Part shown: positions 51,977 to 58,679 of the stretch, in pieces
Position numbering within the stretch: position 1 is the first letter of the stretch
Layout: each line of letters begins with the position of its first letter
Made by a program: the position numbers and the translations under genes
Assembly: GCF_000416985.1 (NCBI RefSeq)
Contig: NZ_ATDL01000004.1
Coordinates: 62,001-126,000 of the forward strand
Direction of reading: 5' to 3'
DNA from: Sphingobacterium paucimobilis HER1398
GTDB lineage: Bacteria; Bacteroidota; Bacteroidia; Sphingobacteriales; Sphingobacteriaceae
DNA: 64,000 bases
Notes under the pieces: generated by a model
Database searches by the model: none
The model's input: only the letters and a program-made list of their open reading frames with translations
What the model was told of the DNA's origin: nothing

Positions 51977-52354
51977 ATGAACAGAATTATAATAATTACA
52001 GCAGGAATTGTTGGGATAATGATGTTGCTTGGGGCAAAAAATGTAAAAGAACAAACTCAGTCACCTAATTTGGTGTATGTTATTGCTCGAGAGCATGGTG
52101 GCGATAAAACAATTATTTCATACCCGTTCAGCGGAAATTGCAGTAAGATGTTTTATGGAAAAACCAACATTATCAATGAGTACAAAGCTAAATACAGCAA
52201 ACGAATAGAAAAGACATTGACTTCAGTAGAAATAAAAGGACCTTATTCGTCATGGGACAAAGCAATGGATGCATATAATGCTGATTTGGAGAAATTTGGA
52301 GGCAAGGCTAAGCCATTTCCTTTTGGATTGGAATGTAATAATGGTAAACAATAA
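51977..52354 (+). CDS. Small exported protein, paralogue family A
   Basis: The 125-residue product has the same 26-residue leader plan as 47666 and 49530 (TAGIVGIMMLLGAKNVKEQ), but the cleavage site has changed from xxA/Q to VKE/Q, so it may stay membrane-anchored. The mature part has VYVIAREHGGDKTIISYPFSG, a basic helix and IKGPYSSWDKAMDAYNADLEKFGG, close in plan to GPFDTWDEAEKHRRKSIADYN in the 52427 protein. The GP-aromatic-xxWxxA turn followed by a helix recalls SPOR-like repeats, though the family is not established. Confidence 0.72.
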   Translation: MNRIIIITAGIVGIMMLLGAKNVKEQTQSPNLVYVIAREHGGDKTIISYPFSGNCSKMFYGKTNIINEYKAKYSKRIEKTLTSVEIKGPYSSWDKAMDAYNADLEKFGGKAKPFPFGLECNNGKQ

Positions 52355-52426
52355 CAGTCTTTTGAATTTTAATCCTTGAGCGAGGTGGAAACCTCAGGTT
52401 GTTTAACAGGTTAAATAACAATTCTT

Positions 52427-52831
52427 ATGAAAAAACTATTCCTTTTTACCATAGCATTTTTGTTAAGTATTACTTTATTTGCCCAAAAAAGCAAAATAAA
52501 AACTAAGTATTATTATGCCCTAGGTTGGGAACATCTGCCAATGCCTGAGCAGAGTGCAACAAATAAACAACCCTTGGTCAGCAATATTTTCGGTTTACGC
52601 TGCGAAGAAGACCGTCAGCCGAATAAAACCGGAATCACAAACGAACTGAATGACTACTACAGAGCTTACCTTAGCAAAAGTCGTCGTTTTAACGGTTTAA
52701 ACCGTGCTATAGCTTTCGGACCTTTTGATACTTGGGACGAAGCAGAAAAGCATAGACGAAAAAGCATTGCCGATTACAACCAGAATTGGAGACCTATATT
52801 GTTGACGGATTTTTCGGTAGGTTGTGATTGA
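52427..52831 (+). CDS. Small exported protein, paralogue family A
   Basis: The 134-residue product has a signal peptide ending LFAQ (about 20). The mature part follows the family A plan: YYYALGWEHLPMPEQ, VSNIFGLRCEEDRQPNK, a helix NELNDYYRAYLSKSRRF, then AFGPFDTWDEAEKHRRKSIADYN, and a terminal SVGCD. Two cysteines near the ends of the fold (Cys in LRCEED and VGCD) could pair. It has its own different leader, which shows that leader and mature parts are not inherited as a unit. Confidence 0.72.
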   Translation: MKKLFLFTIAFLLSITLFAQKSKIKTKYYYALGWEHLPMPEQSATNKQPLVSNIFGLRCEEDRQPNKTGITNELNDYYRAYLSKSRRFNGLNRAIAFGPFDTWDEAEKHRRKSIADYNQNWRPILLTDFSVGCD

Positions 52832-52861
52832 TTGGCAATATGTTGTAAAAGCAGATATGCA

Positions 52862-53380
52862 ATGAAAAATATAGTTTTACTTTGCTTTGCGTTGCTCAAC
52901 AGTAGCGCCGCACAGGAGCAACAGGCAGTTCCTGAGCTTGGTGTAGAATTGTTAGACCCCTACCCCAAGCTTACTGCTACCGAGTTGATTGAGCAACAAA
53001 AGTGGCGTGGACAGGGACTTGATATTCGAGAAAGCGAGATTGTCCTCGATCTATATACAAGTATAACCATGCTGGATACCATTATCGAAAGAGGGAAATA
53101 CCAACTGCTGATCAAGCATAATAAGGACATTGTGCAGTTTGCCGTTTGGAAAAATGATAGACCAATAAAGCATATGGAATGGAAAGACAACAAGGCCTAT
53201 GCGTTGTACAAAGGAATACGAAGCCGCGTAAACAAGCCGATGTTACGATTTGGTAGAAGTACCATGTATAGGATACAAATACAGCTGGAAAGTGAGGCGT
53301 ATCCACGGGTATTTCGTATCTCTACCCGCCACCCAGACACACCGAAGCCTAAGAAGGAAGAGTTGGGAGTACCGATATGA
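52862..53380 (+). CDS. Exported protein, first gene of a coupled trio, unknown
   Basis: The 172-residue product starts with a signal peptide MKNIVLLCFALLNSSAAQ; I use the ATG at 52862, since a longer frame from 52832 has no such leader at its front. The mature part contains LDPYPKLTATELIEQQKWRGQ, beta-like strands YQLLIKHNKDIVQFAVW and MYRIQIQLESEAYPRVFRIST, and a basic/proline tail PDTPKPKKEELGVPI. No known family. The TGA overlaps the next ATG (ATGA, 53377-53380), so it is translated together with the zinc-ribbon gene. Confidence 0.72.
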   Translation: MKNIVLLCFALLNSSAAQEQQAVPELGVELLDPYPKLTATELIEQQKWRGQGLDIRESEIVLDLYTSITMLDTIIERGKYQLLIKHNKDIVQFAVWKNDRPIKHMEWKDNKAYALYKGIRSRVNKPMLRFGRSTMYRIQIQLESEAYPRVFRISTRHPDTPKPKKEELGVPI

Positions 53381-53877
53381 AAACACTGAATCCCTACACC
53401 GTCCGTAATGAGGACTTTACCGACCGTATCGATGTCGTATGCCCACGCTGCGAAAAGAAAGCGCTGGTCATCGGGGCTGGTCTGTATGCACCTATGGCCG
53501 AGCACGAAGAAAAGGTGCGTTTTTCTTGTGTATCCTGTGGTTATGCTATTAAATACGGAAGTACGCCCAAGGTGACGGTGTACGTCAATAGTCGTGGGGT
53601 ACCTAAGTATACTCGGGTACTGCACCGAAATGAGCCAATAGATCCGTTCTTTGGATTTGCGCTGTGGTATTGTATTGAGGCCAATGAAGGTACACTCTGG
53701 GCTTATAATCTCGAGCATCTGTCGGTTATCGAAGCTTATGTGACAGATTCTTTGCGAGAGCGAAATGGGGAGCCTTATCAAAACAATAGCATCGCGAGCC
53801 GACTGCCCAAGTGGGTGAGTGCAGCTAAAAATAGAGAGTACGTATTGCGACTGATCGCTAATGCGAAAAATAGGTGA
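53377..53877 (+). CDS. Zinc-ribbon protein, unknown function
   Basis: The 166-residue cytoplasmic protein has two knuckles, CPRC (residues 22-25) and CVSC (51-54), separated by 25 residues, which would bind one Zn2+ in a TFIIB-like ribbon. Downstream are the conserved-looking DPFFGFALWYCIEANEGTLWAYNLEHLSVIEAYV and ASRLPKWVSAAKNREYVLRLI. I recall proteins with this late motif in Bacteroidota as uncharacterised; no reaction is known. It is coupled to the gene before by ATGA and to the small membrane protein after it by GTGA. Confidence 0.78.
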   Translation: MKTLNPYTVRNEDFTDRIDVVCPRCEKKALVIGAGLYAPMAEHEEKVRFSCVSCGYAIKYGSTPKVTVYVNSRGVPKYTRVLHRNEPIDPFFGFALWYCIEANEGTLWAYNLEHLSVIEAYVTDSLRERNGEPYQNNSIASRLPKWVSAAKNREYVLRLIANAKNR

Positions 53878-54017
53878 TAAAACTTAATAAAGAACAGAGC
53901 GCCTTGAACAATTACAAGAAATATATGGTGAAGATGATGGTCAATGAAGATCTGATTATAGGTGTTGCTGCTGCGTTTCTTTTTATTGCAGCTGTATTTA
54001 TTTGGTTTGTAGGGTAG
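53874..54017 (+). CDS. 47-residue small membrane protein, translationally coupled
   Basis: This gene begins with GTG at 53874, overlapping the TGA of the zinc-ribbon gene as GTGA, and encodes 47 residues: a basic front (KLNKEQSALNNYKKYMVKMM) and one hydrophobic helix, DLIIGVAAAFLFIAAVFIWF, ending VG. The length, one-helix plan and coupling argue for a real gene rather than a chance frame; ATG codons at residue 18 and 21 are later start options. It may anchor or regulate the proteins of the trio. A strong hairpin follows 16 bp after the stop. Confidence 0.55.
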   Translation: MIKLNKEQSALNNYKKYMVKMMVNEDLIIGVAAAFLFIAAVFIWFVG

Positions 54018-54032
54018 TGGAGAAAAAGCACA

Positions 54033-54068
54033 ATGCCGCAAGTATCCCCTTTAGGGAGCTTGCGGCAT
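54033..54068. terminator. Terminator between the array and the OmpA gene
   Basis: ATGCCGCAAG (54033-54042) pairs with CTTGCGGCAT (54059-54068), with an inner TCCC/GGGA extension. It stands between the coupled trio and the convergent OmpA-like gene. The plus-strand T run is poor and the minus strand has AAAAA at 54023-54027 (TTTTT on the RNA), so it most likely ends the minus-strand gene or both. Confidence 0.75.
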
Positions 54069-54090
54069 CAGTGTTTAAATAATAAATGAG

Positions 54091-55098
54091 CTAATTGCTC
54101 TTTACCAATTCGACACGTCTGTTTTTAGCTTTATTGCCCTCGCTATCGTTGGCGACAAGTGGGCGTTCGGCTCCGAATCCTTGCGCTTTTAGTCTAGACT
54201 TGTCGATACCATCAGCAGTCAATGCTTTCAATACCGCGTTGGCACGTTCTCCGGAAAGTTTTTTATTGTGTTCCGCATCACCGGTATTATCCGTGTGTCC
54301 TTCGATGTTGATGGTCAGTGTACTTTCTTTTTTCAATGCAGTCGCAATCTGCTGTACGACTTCTTTCCCGTCTGTGGTCAGGTTAGATTTGTCGGTGTCA
54401 AAGTTGATGTACAGGATCGATTTCCCTTTTTCGTTAAGGTCTTTTGCAATTTCATCGGCCGTAATCTTGGTGATGGTCTGCGTCATTGTCCCTTCTTGAA
54501 GGATGTTTAGCTTTCCAGCGGCATTGTTGGCACTGAATTGTATATAAATATTGCCTTGATCTTTGGTACGGATCACGTAAAACTTGATATTTTCATCGGC
54601 ATAGCCCATGTCACCCTCATCGCCTTTATTTGGATCCTGTTTGTTATAACGGTCATATTCCTCACGGCTTATAGTTCCGTCAAAGACCTTGACAGCACCT
54701 ACCGACTGTAGGTAGTCTTCTACACTTTTTTCATAATAGCGTTTGGAAAACTGTTCTCCTTGTTCAGTATCTACATTGATTTTGTAAAGTTTCCCTTCAA
54801 ATGGCGTCATCACACCGTTTACTGGAAAAAAGCACACATCAAAATCTTTTTGAAAAGGTCTATTGTTATGTTTTAATCCTTTTGGTAAGGTAAAATAAGG
54901 AAAGGTGCCAATATCCGATGTTGTTACAGGGATACTCCCGATATCCAATGTCGTGTTAGGGGTCGCTGAAGCATTTTCACTCTCGGCACTTTGCGTGGAT
55001 GATACGCTATCCTGCGCAGTGTTGTTTTCTTGCTTGGGGGTATTATTACAAGCGATAAGCAGTGCTGCCGAAGCAAACAATAGTGTGGTCTTTGTCAT
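54091..55098 (-). CDS. OmpA-domain lipoprotein A
   Basis: The 335-residue protein begins MTKTTLLFASAALLIAC with lipobox Cys17; I prefer this ATG to the one at 55146 because the lipobox stands at the right distance. An Asn/Ser/Thr-rich linker leads to a domain with DIGTFPYFTLPKGLKHNNRPF, KDFDVCFFPVNGVMTPFEGKLYKI and ISREEYDRYNKQDPNKGDEGDMGYAD, then the C-terminal OmpA domain, SILYINFDTDKSNL through INIEGHTDNTGDAEHNKKLSGERANAV to NRRVELVKSN. The OmpA domain binds peptidoglycan. The middle domain is shared only with the paralogue at 56877. It has its own dyad promoter. Confidence 0.88.
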   Translation of the reverse strand: MTKTTLLFASAALLIACNNTPKQENNTAQDSVSSTQSAESENASATPNTTLDIGSIPVTTSDIGTFPYFTLPKGLKHNNRPFQKDFDVCFFPVNGVMTPFEGKLYKINVDTEQGEQFSKRYYEKSVEDYLQSVGAVKVFDGTISREEYDRYNKQDPNKGDEGDMGYADENIKFYVIRTKDQGNIYIQFSANNAAGKLNILQEGTMTQTITKITADEIAKDLNEKGKSILYINFDTDKSNLTTDGKEVVQQIATALKKESTLTINIEGHTDNTGDAEHNKKLSGERANAVLKALTADGIDKSRLKAQGFGAERPLVANDSEGNKAKNRRVELVKSN

Positions 55099-55147
55099 AG
55101 ATTTCAATATAAATTGATTTCTAATTTCTGTAAAATCATGGGACAAA

Positions 55148-55197
55148 CCAAGTTAAATTATTAATTTGATAGATCTCGATACCTCTAATAGGTCTAT
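55148..55197 (-). promoter_or_regulatory. Dyad and -7 box of OmpA lipoprotein A
   Basis: On the plus strand TACCTCTAATAGGTCTA (55180-55196) forms a dyad ACCT-N5-AGGT centred at 55187. The minus strand reads TAACTTGG (55155-55148), 7 of 8 to TAnnTTTG; its first base is 32 bp from the dyad centre, as at the other members of the set. Confidence 0.5.
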
Positions 55198-55224
55198 AAT
55201 AAACGGCTTGATAGGACGAATCTT

Positions 55225-56169
55225 CTATTTGGAGAGTACAGACCAGCCACTGGTTAGGATTGGTAATGCTTTGAAAGCCCATTCTGCATTGATCTCTCCA
55301 TATCCAGGCTGAGTTGTACGACTTTTCAATTCATTCTCATTGACCACTCGTCGTTCTATGGATTTGGGCTTCATGACCAGTGTCGGTGTGTTATCATCTA
55401 CAAAATAGATATCTATGCGAAGAATACCGTTTTTTTCATCCAAATAAAATGGATGTGTAAAGTTGATTGTCTTTTTGAATAGAGGAGAGGTGTAGACCAA
55501 TAATTTGCGCATTTGGATAGGAGTGTCTGTATCTAATGTTTTTGGCGTGAGTTGAGATACGTTGCACAGATAGCCATTTACAACCTCAGTTTTATTGAGT
55601 TCGGTTCTGTTGAAGTTCTCGAGCTCAATATTGCTGTTTGCTCCTGCACCAGGATTTTCACTGGGTGTGTAGTGGGCGTAAATTTTTCGATCACTTTCAG
55701 CAATCTCACTTGTTTTTGTCAGTGTTTCGAGATAAAGACTCCCTTTATCCTGAAGTTCATCATGGTAGTTGTCCATTTCCCAACCAAATCCTTTCACTTT
55801 GCCGAGCACTTTGTCGTCCTTGACGTAGTAGGTACAAGAAGTTGTGTTCATGGATAAAACGAGACCCGCGAGTGGATTTTTGGATGCCATCTCTTCCACT
55901 GTTTTAACAATAGCCTGTACGTCTTTGTCTTTTTGTAATAGATTTTGATATTGCGATTTGGGGTCTGCCTGTGTAAAGTCAATTTTATCGACAAGCTTAC
56001 TCAACTCTACTTCTTGGGAATAGATACCCATTTTAATAATGCCCTGGTCAAAAGTCTCTGTTTTGATGTTTTGATCGATGATCTCTTCATTCTTGTCTTT
56101 GCTGCAGTTAGCAAATAAGGCGAGAGCGGCAACTGTAATGCCGCTTTTTATTATATTTCTAAATCTCAT
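55225..56169 (-). CDS. Putative lipoprotein, unknown
   Basis: I do not recognise a family for this 314-residue protein. It has an N-terminal export signal ending LALFANC (Cys22), although Asn at -1 is unusual for a lipobox. Mature part: acidic helices (KDKNEEIIDQNIKTETFDQG and KDVQAIVKTVEEM), then CTYYVKDDKVLGKVKGFGWEMDNYHDELQDKG, and a C-terminal beta region with LLVYTSPLFKKTINFTHPF and IYFVDDNTPTLVMKPKS. The pattern recalls outer-membrane lipoproteins of DUF4412 type. It follows the 56175 gene by 5 bp. Confidence 0.72.
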   Translation of the reverse strand: MRFRNIIKSGITVAALALFANCSKDKNEEIIDQNIKTETFDQGIIKMGIYSQEVELSKLVDKIDFTQADPKSQYQNLLQKDKDVQAIVKTVEEMASKNPLAGLVLSMNTTSCTYYVKDDKVLGKVKGFGWEMDNYHDELQDKGSLYLETLTKTSEIAESDRKIYAHYTPSENPGAGANSNIELENFNRTELNKTEVVNGYLCNVSQLTPKTLDTDTPIQMRKLLVYTSPLFKKTINFTHPFYLDEKNGILRIDIYFVDDNTPTLVMKPKSIERRVVNENELKSRTTQPGYGEINAEWAFKALPILTSGWSVLSK

Positions 56170-56174
56170 TTTTC

Positions 56175-56864
56175 CTATTTAACCGTGTAACTGACCAAAC
56201 CGTAGCTCTCGCTGTCTGAATCGTTATAGGTTGTTTTTTCGTAAATAATACCTATTCCTTTTGCAAGCCAGGTTTCATAGACTATTTTTTGTGTATGCCC
56301 CGTTATGCTGTTATGAAGCGTTTTTTTGAGTTCCGATTTTAAAACATCTTTATACGTTTTTCCATTGATGGTGGCGTTAGCAGCTTTTTCTAATATTCGG
56401 CCCTCATTAAAGTGTGTGATTGTCCCAGAAGCGTGCCCCGAGATTTGTAAAGATACTTCTTCTTTCCATATTTCACCTACTTTCAGGTTGGTATTGATAT
56501 AGGTGGCGGTACCTGCTGAGGTGTTTATCCCCATTTGCGAAGTCGCACCATGGAGGGAGATAAATACGCCGTTTTCTTCACGAAAGCCGTCATTTAATTC
56601 TACGTCGGCATCGATTCCAAGAGGTTTGAACTGGAAGTATGTTTTGCCTTCATGCGTTAGTGATTTGTGGATTAGATATTGATACGTGTCTTCTGTGTCG
56701 TCCGTATTTACAAGATTCCATTGGTTGCCTATGGCATAAGGCCAGTAGGTGCCACTTACATAACCACCGTCGCCAACTTCTTCCGGCTCGTTGTCATTAG
56801 ATTTGCTACAGGCCGTAAATACGAGCAATAGCGCTGTTAAAAAATAGCTGATTGTTGTTTTCAT
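56175..56864 (-). CDS. Lipoprotein, unknown
   Basis: The 229-residue product has a lipobox FTAC (Cys19) with SKSNDNEPEE after it. The mature part contains YWPYAIGNQWNLVN, TYQYLIHKSLTHEGKTYFQF and IVYETWLAKGIGIIYEKTTYNDSDS, all consistent with a beta-barrel-like or lipocalin-like extracellular domain often seen in Bacteroidota lipoproteins. No family is assigned. It lies 12 bp downstream of OmpA lipoprotein B and 5 bp upstream of the 55225 gene, so the three form one operon. Confidence 0.75.
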   Translation of the reverse strand: MKTTISYFLTALLLVFTACSKSNDNEPEEVGDGGYVSGTYWPYAIGNQWNLVNTDDTEDTYQYLIHKSLTHEGKTYFQFKPLGIDADVELNDGFREENGVFISLHGATSQMGINTSAGTATYINTNLKVGEIWKEEVSLQISGHASGTITHFNEGRILEKAANATINGKTYKDVLKSELKKTLHNSITGHTQKIVYETWLAKGIGIIYEKTTYNDSDSESYGLVSYTVK

Positions 56865-56876
56865 AGTATTTGAGTT

Positions 56877-57887
56877 TTAGTTCGTACGTACAAGTTCGAC
56901 ACGTCTGTTCTTAGCTTTGTTCTCCTCCGAATCATTGGTCACAAGAGGTTTTTCTGCGCCGAAACCCGTAGCTGAAAGTCGAGATGCGTCGATACCATCT
57001 TTTGTTAATGCCTGTAGCACAGCATTGGCCCTGTCTTTGGATAAAGATTTATTATGTGTCTTATTCCCAGTATTGTCAGTATGCCCTTCGATGCTGACCT
57101 TAAGGGAAGTTTCCTCTCGTAATGCTTTGGCAATCTGCTGTACCAGCTCAGTCCCATCGCTTGTTAATTCGGACTTGTCTGTGTCGAAATTGATATATAG
57201 AATAGATTTTCCGTTTTCATTCAGATCTTTGGTGATCTGATCCGCAGTAACTTTGGTCATCGTTTGCACGAAAGATTCTTCTTGCAATACATTGAGCGAT
57301 GCTCCAGCATTGTTTGACAGATATTGTATGTAGATGTTGCCCTTGTCTTTTGTGCGAAGTGCCCAGAATTTTATGTTTTGGCCTGCATAGCCCATGTCGC
57401 CCTCACCACCTTTATTCGGATCTTGTTTGTGGTAGCGGTCGTATTCTTCTCGAGTAATCGCTCCGTCAAATACATTTACAGCACCTACAGATTGTAAGTA
57501 TTCTACCATGCTCTTTTCGAAGAAGTGTTGCGAAAAATCTTCGCCACGTAAAGGTGATACAAAGGTTTTATATAGTCTGCCTTCAAAAGGAGTCATGATG
57601 CCATCTATAGGAAAAAAACAGACATCAAATTTACGCAGCATGGGTTTGTTCATTTCTTCTAGCCCTTGGGGTAATTTTATGAAGGGGAAGTCACCAATAT
57701 CGGCTGTCGCTACTGGGATACGCTGGATGTCAAAGCTTGATGTCTGCTGTAACTCGGAGGTCGCAACAATGTTTTCCGTCGGTGAGTTCCTGGAGGTGCT
57801 GTCTTGTTGGATTTCCTGGCCATGCTTTGTATTGTTGTTGCAGGCCAGCAAAACAGATATTCCTATTAGAAAAGAGATCTTTTTCAT
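56877..57887 (-). CDS. OmpA-domain lipoprotein B
   Basis: The 336-residue protein is a paralogue of the 54091-55098 gene along its length: lipobox LLAC (Cys16), DIGDFPFIKLPQGLEEMNKP, FDVCFFPIDGIMTPFEGRLYK, ITREEYDRYHKQDPNKGGEGDMGYAG and the OmpA domain SILYINFDTDKSEL to NRRVELVRTN. The middle domain of about 150 residues is unlike known OmpA partner domains. It should tie peptidoglycan to an outer-membrane-located complex. It is the first gene of a three-gene lipoprotein operon; its promoter region has two dyads of the regulon type. Confidence 0.88.
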   Translation of the reverse strand: MKKISFLIGISVLLACNNNTKHGQEIQQDSTSRNSPTENIVATSELQQTSSFDIQRIPVATADIGDFPFIKLPQGLEEMNKPMLRKFDVCFFPIDGIMTPFEGRLYKTFVSPLRGEDFSQHFFEKSMVEYLQSVGAVNVFDGAITREEYDRYHKQDPNKGGEGDMGYAGQNIKFWALRTKDKGNIYIQYLSNNAGASLNVLQEESFVQTMTKVTADQITKDLNENGKSILYINFDTDKSELTSDGTELVQQIAKALREETSLKVSIEGHTDNTGNKTHNKSLSKDRANAVLQALTKDGIDASRLSATGFGAEKPLVTNDSEENKAKNRRVELVRTN

Positions 57888-57971
57888 TGCGTTATATTGT
57901 GTAATTAACCCCTATTTATCGTGTAATGTGAAAACTGACCAGGTATAAATGGGTATGGCTGTTTTCACTAA

Positions 57972-58043
57972 CAAAAGTAGTTGACTATGCAATAATTTGG
58001 AATACCCGTTAATAGGGGTTTTTACCCTCCTAATAATAGGAGG
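57972..58043 (-). promoter_or_regulatory. Double dyad and -7 box of OmpA lipoprotein B operon
   Basis: The minus strand -7 box is TACTTTTG (57979-57972, exact). An imperfect dyad ACCCGTTAATAGGGGT (58004-58019) is centred 32.5 bp upstream, and a stronger dyad CCTCCTA-ATAA-TAGGAGG (58026-58043) lies 23 bp beyond, about two DNA turns. The second could also act as the terminator of the response regulator gene ending at 58047, but no T run follows it. Confidence 0.5.
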
Positions 58044-58046
58044 TGA

Positions 58047-58679
58047 TTACAATAGGTTTTCTTGCACAACAAGCATGAGTAGCTCTGACGTATTTTTTAC
58101 TTTAAACTTTTGGAGGAGGTTTTTACGATAGGTATCTATGGTAAATTTGCTGAGGAAAAGTTCTTCTGCTATGGTGGAAGTTGTTTTTCCCTGTGCCAGC
58201 AGCGCTATCAGTTGTTTTTCTCTCTTGGTGAGAGCCGGAAATGTTTTTGTCTGTACGGGGGTGGTAAGTATACGCATGACTTCGGAATCCATAACGATCT
58301 GCCCTTGTAGCGCATCCAGTATGCTGGATATTATTTTTTCAGAGGGGGTGCTTTTGAGTAAAAAGCCACAAGCCCCATTGTCGAACATCTGGCGGATAAT
58401 ACTCTGCTCGATTTGATTGCTGAGAGCTATAACCTTGATCAATGGGTGTTGGGCTTGGAGGTTTTTGCAGATATCAAGACCGTTTCCATCGGGCAAGTTG
58501 ATGTCCAGTAGGAGGATGTCAACAGAAGGTCGTTCTTCCATAAACTTGTTAAAGTTTAATGCACTGCTGAAAGTCTGTACAGCAATAGTTGTACTGTGAT
58601 TCAGGAGCAAAGATTTCAACCCTTCTAATACAATAGGGTGATCGTCCAGTATGACGATGTTTATTTTTCTAGCTGACAT
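58047..58679 (-). CDS. NarL/LuxR-family response regulator
   Basis: The 210-residue protein has a complete receiver domain: Asp12-Asp13 in VILDDHP, phosphoacceptor Asp59 in LLLDINLPDG and Lys109 in GFLLKS. The LuxR helix-turn-helix, LTKREKQLIALLAQGKTTSTIAEELFLSKFTIDTYRKNLLQK, spans about 150-192. The ATG at 58679 is chosen as it starts directly at the receiver fold; the longer frame to 58718 adds a non-conserved stretch. It overlaps the end of the kinase gene by 11 bp. It is the prime candidate to bind the CCTA-N4-TAGG dyads, since one lies in front of its own operon. Confidence 0.93.
   Translation of the reverse strand: MSARKINIVILDDHPIVLEGLKSLLLNHSTTIAVQTFSSALNFNKFMEERPSVDILLLDINLPDGNGLDICKNLQAQHPLIKVIALSNQIEQSIIRQMFDNGACGFLLKSTPSEKIISSILDALQGQIVMDSEVMRILTTPVQTKTFPALTKREKQLIALLAQGKTTSTIAEELFLSKFTIDTYRKNLLQKFKVKNTSELLMLVVQENLL

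Noticed and set aside
53197..53781. Open frame of 194 codons on the minus strand
   Set aside because: Antisense to the coupled exported and zinc-ribbon genes, whose overlaps and CxxC motifs are convincing.
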